A stretch of 64,000 nt of DNA, from positions 7,060,001 to 7,124,000 of the forward strand of contig NC_056757.1 of NCBI RefSeq assembly GCF_018687715.1. The letters are read 5' to 3'. This DNA is from Carya illinoinensis. Taxonomy: Eukaryota; Streptophyta; Magnoliopsida; Fagales; Juglandaceae. A program made the translations under genes and the position numbers. This document shows positions 46,895 to 58,204 of this stretch, piece by piece. Under the pieces are notes generated by a model. That model searched no databases and had not been told where the DNA came from. It was given only the letters and a program-made list of their open reading frames with translations. Numbering within the stretch: the first letter of the stretch is position 1; each line of letters opens with the position of its first letter.

Positions 46895-49340
46895 TGTGAT
46901 GACTCGTTTTTTAGGGTATTTTCGTTGAAATGGTTGTTTTTATTTTAATTAATATATTAGTTATTTATTTTAATTTATTTGCGTTTTTTTAAAATTTGTT
47001 TTTAATTTATTTGAGGTTGTGTTTTATTTCTTTTAGTTGTTTTGTGTTTTTTAATCTCTTTTTGGGCGGTTTAGTTTTGCTTCCCGGAATGAGGATTAGA
47101 TCTCCTCTTTTCCCTACATCTCTTTTCTTTTTTTTTCTTTCTTTTTCTTTTTCCTTTTTCTTTTTTTTCTTCTTCTTTCCTTTTTCCCTTCTTTTTCTTT
47201 TTTTCTTCTTTTTCTTTTCTCTCTCCTGCGTTCGAACCCCCCTCCCCCGATCGGCTCTCTCTCTCTTCCCTCTCCCTCACGGCCGAACACCTCTTCCGCA
47301 CAACCCAGTGCCGTCCGGCCATCGTTCGGCCCCCCACCAGTCCCATTCTCTTCCCCTCCCTCCGGCGCACCACCCCTCCGAAGGCCACCCCCAACCGGCC
47401 GACCGTTTGGCCGGAAAAGCTCCAAGAAGGGCGCACGGATTTTGCTCCGATCCGCCGCCGTCGCTCCACCTCCGGCCACCACTTCTTCACCACTTCATCA
47501 CCGACTCCTTGCCGTCCTAACCCACCCATTTCCGGCCTCCAACGACCACCGGAACAGCTCCTACGAGCTTAGTTTCCGATTTGGGTTTTTGGCCATTTTC
47601 CGGCGATTCCGCCGCCACCCACGGCCGTTCATCACTTCCAATAGCTTCACAACCATCCCTAGACCATTCCCTATCAATTTCGTGTCCTAGTTTGTCCCCG
47701 TTCAAAAGTGGGTTTTTCACAACTCACGGCCACAGTGAATTTTCACTGTGACGTTGCTTTTCCGGCGCCGTTTGCAACGCCGCGTGTTTTCTAAAATTGC
47801 CATATAGCGCTGTAAGTATTTTCCAAACCCTACTTTCAGATTTAAATATATATTGCTCATTCAATTATTTTTATCTGCTGGTTGGTTGATTCCGGACTGA
47901 GTCCGAGGAGTTCGGGGGTCGGATGGATTGAGGACGGAGTGCTTTGTTTGGTTGATTTGGTTGTGCCGTGAGGCGTGCGTTGCATTTTATTTGCGTGCGT
48001 TGCATATTGCATACATGTGCATTTTATTTTATTTGAGTAAATCATGTTTATCGGCGTTTTTGGCTGTTGGGTGCGTGCGTCTCACGAGCCCAAGCCGGGA
48101 TGAGTTATTATCACGGTGGAGCTCCTCTGGTCACTCGGGAGCGGATAATACTGAGTGACATCCCCTGGGTTGTCGCAGGGCGACGACCGGATCGCACGAT
48201 ATGGTAACGATGTCGTGTCGACTCCGTGGTCCTTCTAGTGGCGGGGACTAGAGGATGGCCCGGCCCGGTACGCGCTGGGCGTGAGTCTGGGCATCTCTCG
48301 TGTAGGTACCACATGTGCAGTCGTTACCTGCGGTGTGGTACGGAGCCATGTATACGGACGATCCCTAGGGGAGATCATGGTGTATGCGTAATCGGAACTC
48401 CTCTGGTCACTCGGGAGTGGTTAATACTGAGTGACGTCCCCTGAGTTGTCGCTGGGCGATGACGGGAGTGGAACTTGAGGATGGGTCTAGCCCGGTACGC
48501 GCTGAGCGCGAGTCTAGGCATCGCTCTATTCACCGACTCCGTGGCCCTTCGCTGGCGAGGGCTAGAGGATGGTCTGGCCCGGTACGCGCTGGGCGCGAGT
48601 CTGGACATCGCTCGTTTAGGTGTCACACGCGTAGCCATTCTCTGCAGTGTGGCACTGAGCCAGAGTGTGCGGATGATCCCTAGGGGAGATCATGGTGCAT
48701 ACGGAGCGGTTTGTTGTTATGGTTTTCGGTTATGGGCCATTTTCATGGCGAGTTGTGATTTTGAGGCATTTGATCCATTTTCTGGGAAAATGGGAGTTTG
48801 GGCCATTATCTGGGATAATGGCGAGGTTTGGTTTTATGGTAATGTTTTTTTATGGGCCATTTGGGTTTTTGGTTGTGCGTGGTAAAAAATGTGTTTTGGC
48901 GGGGCATGTGTTTTTGGTTGTTCTTGCATTCATATTGTTTGGATTATATGTGTTTTTATCTGATAGTGTTTGGATTATACTTACCTGCGGAACCATTTTT
49001 GGTTCCGTAGCTTTTGGTGCAGAGTTCGAGGACGAGGACGAGGAGGCTGGGCCCGAGGATGCGGCTCCGCCGGGTTACTGATGCTGTGTTTTATATTTGT
49101 TTTAAATCTGTATTTGTGGTTTTTGTAATATTTTATTTATGTATGTTTTAAACAGCTTGTATTACATTAAAAAAAAAATTCTGGTACTTAGTTATTGACT
49201 TTCTTTCGCTGCGTTATTCTTGTGCACTTTGTTGTCTTTGCACACACTTGGCACACGTCGTTAGGGTGGTGACCCATGATGTCACCATCCGGACGTCTCG
49301 ATTTCCCCGTGTCCGTGCGTGGGGATTTGGGGGCGTCACA
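46895..49340 (+). repeat. 3' LTR of the Tekay-like element
   Basis: 2446 bp, the same layout as 39425-41879. It has lost about 9 bp in the first hairpin (near 48740) and has single-base differences throughout. Confidence 0.95.
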
Positions 49341-49345
49341 GAAGT

Positions 49346-49872
49346 TGGAGGTAGGAGTTCAAAATATTACTGTTGGAGAAAATTTTCAAAATCTTACCAT
49401 TAGAAAAAGGATAAAAAATGTTACTGCTAGAGAAATGACAAAAATTTTATCATCAATACGTAGATAGGTATTACCATAAAAGAAATTGATAAATAGTAGA
49501 TATTAAAAAATATCATCATGTTAGAAAATGCATATATTAAAAAAAAATTAATATTTTTATAATACGGATTTTGATTTGAAAAATGGTACTATATCCAATA
49601 GTCAAAATTGTATAAGTATTTAGTGGAATATGATATTTGAAAAGAAGATAATTGGGCAAGAATAGGAGTCAAGATTGTAAATGAAAGTGAAAGAAAAATA
49701 ATAATAAAGAAATAGTAAAGACATATTATTTTAAAGTAATAAAGATAGGGATGAGAAACAAGATATAGGAGATTTTTAAAAGATGAATAAAATTTAGGAA
49801 AAAAGTTTTAGGGAATGTGATTTTTATTTAAATTATAGGAAATTTTATGGATAATGAGATGGGAATGCTCTA
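49346..49872. other. Right subterminal part of the Harbinger relic
   Basis: It continues the sequence interrupted at 39424. It contains several diverged copies of a short word of the form 'ttac(t/c)(g/a)(t/c)t(a/g)ga(g/a)aaa' (about 49365-49440), also seen just left of the Gypsy insertion (gttaccgtttgaaa, about 39396). Such subterminal repeats are common in Harbinger elements. It ends in ...ggaatgctc. Confidence 0.5.
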
Positions 49873-51079
49873 AACTCATCTTAGATAGATCCCATAGAAC
49901 TCACTCCACCATCTCAACTCACTACTATTTATAAATAATTAAGTTTAGTTCAACATTCAAATGCAATTTTAGATTTGGAAAAAGGGTACTCTGCCTCTTC
50001 GGTTTGACCGATCTAGTTGCCCTCGAACATGGTAGGCCACGTTTCATGCCACATAGTTGAGTTTAAATAAATAATAATAAAAGAAAGCATGCCTGGACAA
50101 ATTAAATCAAGCGGATTTCCAAATCTAGCACCATCTCCCTCTTCTCTTCTACTCGAAAGGAAAAGAGAAACCACATATCTCCTTATTTTCCTTTCCTCCT
50201 TCCATACCTGAGCAATCTCAACTTCACTACAAGATTTGCATTGTTAGGTTGGCAAAAGCCAAAGAAGAGGAAATAACATTAGGTGCTAAGAAAATTGAGA
50301 AATTTTAGATATAAAAAACTCTTCTTTTTTCCCTTTTTCTTTTCTTTTCTTCGGTTCGCGTTAGGAATTTTTTAGTTTATCCCTCTACTTGTTGTTTCCC
50401 TTTGTATGAAATGAGTTCGTGCAAGGTATCTACTTATTTGTTTTACAATCTCTTTGTTTTTCTTTTGTTGCGATGCCTTGTTACAAACAGAGTGTAAGAG
50501 TTGTGGGTGACCTATACTCGACCAAAGCAAAGAAAAAGTCAAAAAACAAAATCCAATTTTTGTGTAGCCAAACAATAGTGGATCGACTCTCATGATTTTT
50601 TGCCAGTTTTGTAAATAAAAGCATCTAAATATATGTCAATTCAAAAGAATATTTGACATTGAAGATGATGATAACATAGAAAGTGAAAGAATGTATTTCT
50701 ATCATTCTCCTGCAAAATGAATTTGTTTTTTTTTTTTTATAAAAAAAATGTAAACCACGTGGCATGCGATGTGACATGCCACTTCAAGCAGGCACGCCGA
50801 GGGGTAAAGCTCAGGCAGCCCGCCAGCAACGCCCTTTAGAATTGAGTTGAGTTTTTATGAATTATAATGAGTTGAAATGGTGAAGTGAATTTAATAGAAT
50901 CCATTTAAGATACATTTAGATGTGTTTAGATATTAAGATAAGTTTAGATATATTTATGAGAAGTTGAAAAAGGTTGTGGGTCCTGCCTACGTATAAACAT
51001 GTATTGAGTTGAAAAATGTTGTAGGTCTCACGTGTAAACAAGTTTTGTATTAAGATGAGTTTAATGATTTGAGAGTTAA
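49873..51079. other. Intergenic with MITE fragments
   Basis: It begins with a MITE-like end (ctcaactcactactatttataaata). The middle, 49975-50830, has no recognised feature. The part at 50840-51060 is a MITE-like segment with gagttgaaatgg, gtgtttagatattaag and a repeated 'ttgaaaaaggttgtgggtcc/ttgaaaaatgttgtaggtct'. No gene. Confidence 0.4.
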
Positions 51080-51700
51080 AAGCACTCCTAATGGATGCTT
51101 TATAATGTATTTTTCTTTAAAATATAGAAAAAAGTTCTCAAAATCACCTTCCATCCGATCTTCTATTTTAAATGGACTTTATAGTTTGCTACAAGGAAGC
51201 TGCTATATTTGGAAGAGCCTGTACATGGTTGTAAACATTTTTTTATTCATTTCTCACATATCCATACAAACCGGAGGCTATGTAGTCAGGCTGCCATTGT
51301 CTTTGGAAAGGTGATATTTTTAATAATTTGGATATTAATTATTTGGTTAGTGGTGATATTTTAATATATATTTTTATTATATAATTTTTTTAATTTTTAA
51401 ATTAATTTATATTTTAGTTTAGCTTATAAATTTGAATTAATTTAAAATAGAACATAATTATGTGATATTGTATATATAGAAATATTACAAATATCAAGAG
51501 ATATGAAAATATTATTGATAAATAGAGAAAATATTTGAAATGAATAAAAAATATTAAAAAGTATAATATTTAAATGATATGAAGAAAAAAATAGATAAGC
51601 TGATATATAATATATTATAAAAATCAATATGTAAAATAGAAAAAGTGAGTTTTGGTGATGTATTTTAAAGAATAGGATAAAGAATCCATTGTGAGTGTTC
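51080..51700. mobile_element. Tourist-like MITE (PIF/Harbinger type)
   Basis: 621 bp with terminal inverted repeats: the left end aagcactcctaatgg matches the complement of the right end, ccattgtgagtgttc (11 of 15). The similarity extends inward (tctttaaaatatag versus gatgtattttaaaga). It is flanked by the 3-bp target duplication taa (51077-51079 and 51701-51703). It has an AT-rich interior and no transposase. Confidence 0.8.
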
Positions 51701-51754
51701 TAAGTGTTCCAATGCTAGACTAAACTTAAAATTAGACTGTCCAAATTCCAAACA

Positions 51755-51945
51755 GGCCCTTAAGTATCATTTGGATAGTAAGTTAAAATGATATGAGTTC
51801 AGATATAAGTTAAAAATTGAATAAAATATTATTTTTATATTTGAAAAAGTTGAATTATTTATTATATTTTATATAAAAATTTGAAAAAATTATAATAATG
51901 AGATAAAACATTTTTCCTATCCAAACAAGGCCTTAGGATCCTTTG
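51755..51945. repeat. AT-rich MITE (hAT-like family), copy 3
   Basis: The ends form an inverted repeat (left ggccc..aagtatcatttggatag, right ctatccaaacaaggcctta). The core gaattatttattatattttat is shared with 8340-8520 and, inverted, with 2930-3145. Confidence 0.7.
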
Positions 51946-52829
51946 AGCATTAGCATTTAGGTCTATTCATACGAGCCAGGAAAAATCCAGTTTGGAACTC
52001 GAATAATCAGGTTTCATTACGGGTTCCAACCAAGAATAATCTAGCCAGATACCCACATAGAAAAACTAATGTACACCCAATTTGGATACTAGATTTTAAA
52101 CCGAAACCTAGGTTTAAACCTGGTACCCAATATTTTTTTTAATTTTTTTTTTTTTTTTTTATGTTTTGATTTTTTTTTTAATGTTTTGAAAACATGGCAT
52201 TTAACAATGATACGAGAGTTAACACTTTTTGCAATTGCCTAACTGGTTTTTCTATTGATATCTAGAAGCATTCGAATTATCTACACATAATTAACATCAA
52301 TATGTACTTGTGCATATAGTACATACATACACAATATATATATATAGAATAATTCTAGTATGCCCATTCATTTTGCTCCCTCATCTTAACTACTCATGCA
52401 TTTAATTTTCTTTAAATAAATTTTTGTTTATTGATTAAGGAAATAACTATTTGTGTATTGGTTTCCTTTTTAATGTTTAAAATAAAAAGTTAAAAAAAAA
52501 AATAGAATTTGCATTAGAGGACACACGAAGTGGATAAATTAAGAAGACATAATTGCACTACCTATATATATATATATATATATATTCAAGAGTTAGGATT
52601 TCTTAGAGTACATGTAAATATGAAAGGTTCATTTTAATTAAAAATAATGAAAGATTAGTTAAAGTTAAAAATATGTACGTAAATTATATTATGCGTGTCA
52701 AATAAATTATATTATCCATGGTTCGATCCATCCTTCTGATGCACCTAACACTATAATTACCATCCTGCCGAAGCCTATGTATATTTATATATAAGTAGTG
52801 CTAGGGTACCGTCAGAAATAATTATTAGG
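51946..52829. other. Non-coding, low-complexity region
   Basis: It holds a segment with accc/gggt-type words (51960-52130), a T-rich run at 52131-52180, and a (TA)n microsatellite at about 52562-52584. A related accc-type segment lies at about 56150-56275 in the opposite sense. No gene. Confidence 0.5.
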
Positions 52830-53700
52830 TATTAATGGATTCAAAAGACGAGGCGGAATGAAAACCTTCCTTCTCTCTTAGTGAGAGAAACTCTTCCTTC
52901 TCTTTAGGAAAAAGGTTTCAGGAAACCATCCGAGGGAGGTGGGAGCCTCGGCTCCTCCCTCCCTCCCTCCCTCCTCGCTTCTCTGTTTTCGTTTTGTTTT
53001 CTTCCTTTCTATTTTCCTGAGTCTTGGTTTTGGTTTTAATAAAAATCGTTGGCTGCGATTTTAGTGGGTTGAAAGACCATCGGCCTAGATTCCCGAGTTG
53101 TCCTCCATAAGAAAACACACAGCTGGGCGGGGAGTCTTTGCACGATGGAGGATGAGGATCTCGACTTCTGTTGGCCATGGTTATGGGTGGTTGAAAATCC
53201 ACGAACCTGCCCGGTGTTTCCGACCAGATGTGTGGCGTTTAGCTCTCAGATGTACGAAAGAAGGTTTGCACTTTTGGAATGTACTCTCGCGGGTTCAAAC
53301 GGAAGAAAGGGGTGGATGCACATCAATGTGCATGGGTAGATCTGTTCAGCCAAGGAGAGCCGGGGAAGGGACGAAGCATACTGGTGCATGGTGCCCTGTT
53401 TCACCCAAGGAAAACAGAGGAAGTTTTTTCAGGAGACTTTCAGAGGTGCAGGTGGATGAGCTGATATGGGGTGCGGGCGTTCACATGGATGGAGGTCGGA
53501 GAGGGGGGTGGCAGTGCAGACGACAGCCAGCTTTTTGTTTCGGTCCTATTGCAGTTTTATTGGTTTCATTTCTTGTTTCTCGGTTTGTCCCCCTCTGCTG
53601 ATAAGGTTTTTTTGGCTCTCGGTTTTGGTGGGTACGGTTGGGGGCCGCTGGGTGGTGGCGCTGGTGCTGGCGTTGGGCTGGTTCTAAACCAAGCCATGCT
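52830..53700 (+). other. GC-richer unclassified block with an unassigned 167-codon ORF
   Basis: A pyrimidine-rich leader with a CCCT repeat (52958-52976), then G+C-rich sequence with overlapping open frames (the longest is 53098-53601, plus strand). The predicted proteins are rich in Arg, Gly and Trp and match no family I know. The composition resembles the 5' region of a LINE or another transposon, and I do not call it a gene. Confidence 0.35.
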
Positions 53701-54260
53701 ACCTCTGCAAAAGTGATAAGACCCCATGAAGAGAAGGGCCAACCTAGTCCACCCATGGGCTCATGCATGCCATGAGTCAACTTGGTCCATACCAACTATG
53801 TTATTGCTTATTGTTTATTTTAATTTAATTATTTATTTTTCAAGGGACCTATTGGGGATTTCCAAGTTGTAATCCTTATAAATAGGACCCTTAGTCTTTG
53901 CATTTACATCTTTTGGTAAATTTCCTAAAGGAGGATTATTTTGTTTAGGAGATCAACAATCAGTGCTAGGAACTTGGACTTTTGGGTGCAATTCATGAAT
54001 CCCAAATAGAAGATCACACTTTGCAATTCGTGAATAGGTGTGATTCATTTATCTTGTTTTTGCAACTTGATGCAATTCGTGAATCCAAGTTGTTGTTATC
54101 CTTGTTTTTATCAAATTACCAATTCATGAGGTTTATTTCAACTATTGTGCAATTCGTAAATCATTAGTTGATTTGTTACCTTTTGTTCATTCAAGTTCTT
54201 AAGCATTTTACTTTGTTCTTGAGTGTTCATCATTTTGTTCTTAGTGTTCATTCTTCATTT
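53701..54260 (+). repeat. LTR-like block with TATA box
   Basis: It contains a good TATA box (cttataaatagg, about 53876-53886) followed by an AT-rich leader in which 'tgcaattcgtgaat' or close variants occurs about five times (near 53978, 54021, 54070, 54117 and 54149). This looks like the promoter and R region of an LTR, but neither LTR end nor a partner LTR was found. Confidence 0.4.
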
Positions 54261-55690
54261 GCCTCATTTGATCCATCCAAGCACGTAGTGCCGCCCACTA
54301 TAGTGTTTGCCCTAGTCCACCCCCAATGCTCCATAAGGAAACTCATTCCGTATAGGAGCATTGACTTCCTCCAATTCCAATCCCTTAATTTAAGGAATTG
54401 ATAATTCTCTCCAATCCCTTAAATCCCTCATCCCTTAAATTAAGGAATTGTCAATCATCTTCAATTTCTTAAATCTCTCATCCCTTAAATCTATCAAGTC
54501 CACTTTTACTTACCAAACTAGCCCCACCAAATCCTCAAGGATTCCTACCACTTAGCAATCCTCCCAAAACCCTATCCTCCATCCACTCAATCCCTCAAAC
54601 CACCCGATCCCTAAAATCACTACATTCCTAGAATTCCTCAAGTCAAGAAAAACCCTCTCCACTTGCCAAAACCGAAACCCTTTCTTTCCCTGATAGATTC
54701 CTACAACTTATAAATTATCCCTCAATCATCTCCATCTTTCCAAATCCTACCAAAGATCTTCATTCTTTTACCTTATCCAAATCCTACATTCCCTATCTTA
54801 CCTTAGCCAATTCCTAAAGTCAAGAAGCAATCTATCTTACACTCCAACCATAATCCATCACTTCCTAATTTCGTAATCCCCCTTAGCCACCACCCAAAAT
54901 ACTAGCTACACTTTACCATACCCACCCTAAGCATCATCCAAGTGGCCTCAACATCAAGGGCAACTATCAAGTCATTCCACCTTAACATTAAACACACCGA
55001 GTCAACACTTAGCCTATCCAATTCCACCATATTCGCTATCATTCCTCCACCCAAAGACTATCCTTTGTTAAAGACCAAGCAAGTTGGCAAGATCACTCGG
55101 TCACCAACATCACCAAGGTGAGCTCGTGGTCCTTAGTGTTAGAGACAAGACCGGGGTCCCTAACAAAAAGACCCACGGCGGAAGAATCAAACCGTGAAGG
55201 AGAAGGGGAAGGGGGGCAGTGAAAATGATAGAGATAAAACCCTAATGGGCTTCCCACTTGCAAATAGGCTGGGCCTTCTTTTAATTGGGCTTGGGCCAAG
55301 GTGTTTCTTTTGAGTGATTTTAAGTATTTTGTTTAATTTAGTTTATTTTTAGGTAGTGTTAAGAAACAGTCTCTAGGGCCTAGGGTCCGTAGAGTTTGTA
55401 CTCCACTCTTAGGGAGGGGAAGTTGTGTGGGCTGTCTTAGACGGTGGTCTAAGATAGAGGTTTGTCTCTCATACTATTAGTCTGGAGGGCTGTCTCTCAG
55501 ACGGTTTACTCTGGAGGAATTGGACAAGACCATGTCAACTACAAAGAAATTTGTGGGTTGGAGAGCGAGTAAAAGTTATAATTTGGCTTGTATTTTTCAA
55601 GTCAGAAGTTGTAATTGTCCGTTTTATGAATGCATGAAACATTGTTTCACTGTCAAAATAAAAGAAATAATTGTTAGGTGTGCCGTCTAG
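54261..55690. other. Repetitive non-coding sequence, no gene seen
   Basis: C/T-rich text with repeated 'cccttaaat(t)taaggaattg' (54380-54490), then unique-looking sequence. At 55430-55510 'gggctgtct..agacggt' occurs twice. The stretch 55520-55670 ends in an A-rich 'aaaataaaagaaataa', which looks like the 3' end of a retroposed or transposon-derived transcript. Short ORFs here are not convincing. Confidence 0.4.
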
Positions 55691-56778
55691 CACAAAATGA
55701 GATTTTTATTTTTTTTTCTTTTTGTTTTTACATTTTTTAATATATTTAAATATTTTTAAAAAATAAAAAATATATAGCAATATATTAAAAATCAAATTAT
55801 TAAATAAAATAAAATTTAAAAATAAAATAAATATATATGAACGGTCCTTTAGAGCGGTACAAATGAGGCAGTATACTATCATTTTTTATTATATATATAT
55901 ATATATAGCATACAACTAGCATGTAAGATCTACAGTACCCAACTTTCATTAACTTAGAGTGATGGGTGTAGTTAACCTATAAGGTAGAGTATTAAAATTG
56001 ATAGATTCTTACATACCTCAGTATGTACTAAAATTGACCCAACTCGTCCTATTAATGATCCAAATCTTGATTAATCATTTTTTTAGAATTTAAGAAATCT
56101 AGTTATCTGATTTTTATGTGAATTCTAATGTGTACATGTATAAAAAAAGGGTACAACCCAGAAATCTACGTTCCAAATTTTTAAAATCGATTTCATTCCG
56201 GTTTTGACCTGGGCTTGAAACTTGGGTTTCGATCTTGTTATACCGGGATTTCTGGGCCAAAACTTGGATGAACAATACTATTGACATTGGTGTAGCCAAA
56301 TGCAAATGTAAATACATATTTAACTAACAATTTCATTTTTTTTTTCTGCATTGAATTAATCATATACAAAATTTTTGCTTACTATGAACAGTGTTTATAC
56401 ATATTTACAAATCTACTTGTCACCATTCATCCTTTATTTTACTACTTTTTTTTGTCTCTCCTCTTACTTGCTCTCTCTCCCACCCAAAATTTTTAATTGC
56501 AAAATATATCAAAAATTAATTTTAAGAAAAAAACTAATAATAATAAAATATGTATAATTCAATGTATGAGACTTTCTAGAATGGCAAAGGCAACCTTCAA
56601 AATATGTGATTTTGCATTTGCATTTGGCTATACCATTGCCATTGTTCTTATAGTATTATTGTTTTTATATATTTTAAAATTATTTTATTATTATTTATAA
56701 ATTATTTAATAATATTTATAAATAATTTACTACTACTTTATTACTATTCTTGCTACTATTTACAAATCATCTAAGATA
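55691..56778. other. AT-rich intergenic region
   Basis: The part at 55690-55870 resembles the repeat at 8505-8880 in inverse orientation. There is a (TA)n run at about 55891-55906. No gene. Confidence 0.4.
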
Positions 56779-57462
56779 CTTGGGGGTTTTTCTCAAGGCT
56801 CGGGGCCCAGAGCCTGAGCCTAAAATCATGAGAGGTCCAAGCCAACTGAGAGATCCATTGGCCTAATTAAAGGGATCTTGACCCCTAGTAGAAGGCGGGG
56901 ACCACTTGGGAAGTGTGGAAAAACCAACTTGGCGCAAAAGAGGGTGGAGCATGCCACCTCAAGGGAACTAAGTCCCACATTTCTTTTATGGGAAATGAGA
57001 GCGAAGGGGATGAGAGACCCTCAATTTTCTAGTGGAAAAAGAAGAAAGAACCAGACGACATACATTCCCTGGAAGAACAAGATAGAGAGTCACGCCACAT
57101 TAAATGCATTCCCTCAGGAGGGCATGCCGCATTCAATGCACTCCCCAGAAAGCCACGTCGCATTAATAAACATGGCGGAAGGAACTACAGGATGACAACT
57201 CCCTCTGCCACAAAGTGTGGGTGCTGATCTAAAAGACCAGGTATAAAAATGAATCTTAGGTACCGAGATAGAGGTAGACTCCTGAATTCTCTCTACTCAC
57301 TTACACACTTCTCAAAAGCGATACTAACTTTAGCATCGGAGACTTCTCGACCACACCACAGCCACTGTCTCACGGTGTTTTCTTTTTGTTTGCAAGCCCC
57401 AGACTAAAGACCCAAGCTACTGAGAGCCTAGTCCAAAGGCATACGAAACATGACATTAACAA
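56779..57462 (+). repeat. LTR of a Tat/Retand-like Gypsy relic
   Basis: It carries a TATA box (ggtataaaaatg, about 57240-57251), then ctctactcacttac, tagcatcggag and ctgtctcacggtgttt, strings typical of LTR 3' parts in the Tat/Retand group. It ends near a degenerate primer-site region (acattaacaatggtcccatatagggga). The ends are approximate and no second LTR was found. Confidence 0.55.
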
Positions 57463-57589
57463 TGGTCCCATATAGGGGAATATTGAAAAACTTTATGTGT
57501 CATTCATATGCCTATGAGAACCCAATCTTAGACAACAGGAAGAGGCAATATTGACAAATATGGAAGCTAGGCTAGCTCCTATGCTGCTC

Positions 57590-57852
57590 AAGGGCTTCTC
57601 ATGAGAGACTATTCATCCAATCGGGATTATCACTCTGTTTGTCCTAATGGGTAGTGCTCCCCACACAGCCCCCGTCAAGGTTGATTTCCTGGTCGTGAAG
57701 GCCCCCTCCTCGTACAATGCCATCATTAGCTGGCCGACCCTCAACAATCTCTAAGCAATCACTTCCACCTACCATCTGAAAATAAAGTTCTCGACTAGAG
57801 AAATCTAGGGAGAACAAGTCCTAGTGAGGGAGTGCTATGTGCAAGAGCTAAA
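57590..57852 (+). pseudogene. Tat/Retand-like Gypsy protease remnant
   Basis: One plus-strand frame reads GIITLFVLMGSAPHTAPVKV, DFLVVKAPSSYNAII and TSTYHLKIKFSTRE with stops between them, then EQVLVRECYVQELK. This is the conserved region just after the protease active site in Tat-lineage Gypsy polyproteins. Gag and the rest of pol are missing, so the element is mostly deleted. Confidence 0.75.
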
Positions 57853-58204
57853 ACCAAGGCCTGGTGGGGAGCACATGGTGCGCCCCCTGGCCCATTAAGG
57901 CCAGCAAGCAACATGGGTGTACACCTCACTTGAAGCCGTGGCTAGCTTTTTTAAGTAACTCAACTTGCTACAGCTGGATGAGGAGAGGAGGGCACATATG
58001 GAAAGAGCGAGAAAAGCAGGGAGCAAACCAGTCCCCCAAGGGCCCTCCAAATTTGTAAATTTCTTTTCTTTTTCTTTTTTTTGGTGTAAACTTCATCAAT
58101 GAAATACGTGAGTTTTTTTAGGAATTCAATGTGTAAGATCAATGCCTCCACCATCATTAATCTTCCCCAACATATTCTCCATCAATGAAACCTTCAAATG
58201 ACAA

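Larger units (their letters stand above)
39425..49340 (+). mobile_element. Tekay/Del-like Ty3/Gypsy retrotransposon (chromovirus), full length but dead
   Basis: A 9916-bp element with long LTRs (2455 and 2446 bp) starting tgtgatga and ending gcgtcaca, flanked by the 5-bp duplication gaagt (39420-39424 and 49341-49345). The interior has a primer site, gag, protease, reverse transcriptase, RNase H, integrase and a polypurine tract in Gypsy order. The LTRs differ at dozens of places (roughly 2 percent by eye, mostly transitions), so it is older than the gag-only Copia element nearby. Frameshifts and stops break both gag and pol. It is inserted in the 5' flank of the Harbinger transposase relic. 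Confidence 0.95.
28519..49872. mobile_element. Degenerate PIF/Harbinger-like transposon, split by two LTR elements (outer bounds tentative)
   Basis: Harbinger ORF1 (plus, about 36430-37660) and transposase (minus, about 38045-39250) relics are seen between the Copia and Gypsy insertions. The proposed left end is gagcattcgtattcg at about 28519 and the right end is the complement, ...gggaatgctc, at about 49872, followed by taa (the 3-bp target type of this superfamily). The left flank reads caa, so the target duplication is imperfect. The host sequence left after removing the 5.5-kb and 9.9-kb insertions is about 5.9 kb, a normal size. The two ORF relics are well supported; the outer ends are an inference from short, diverged terminal repeats. 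Confidence 0.45.
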
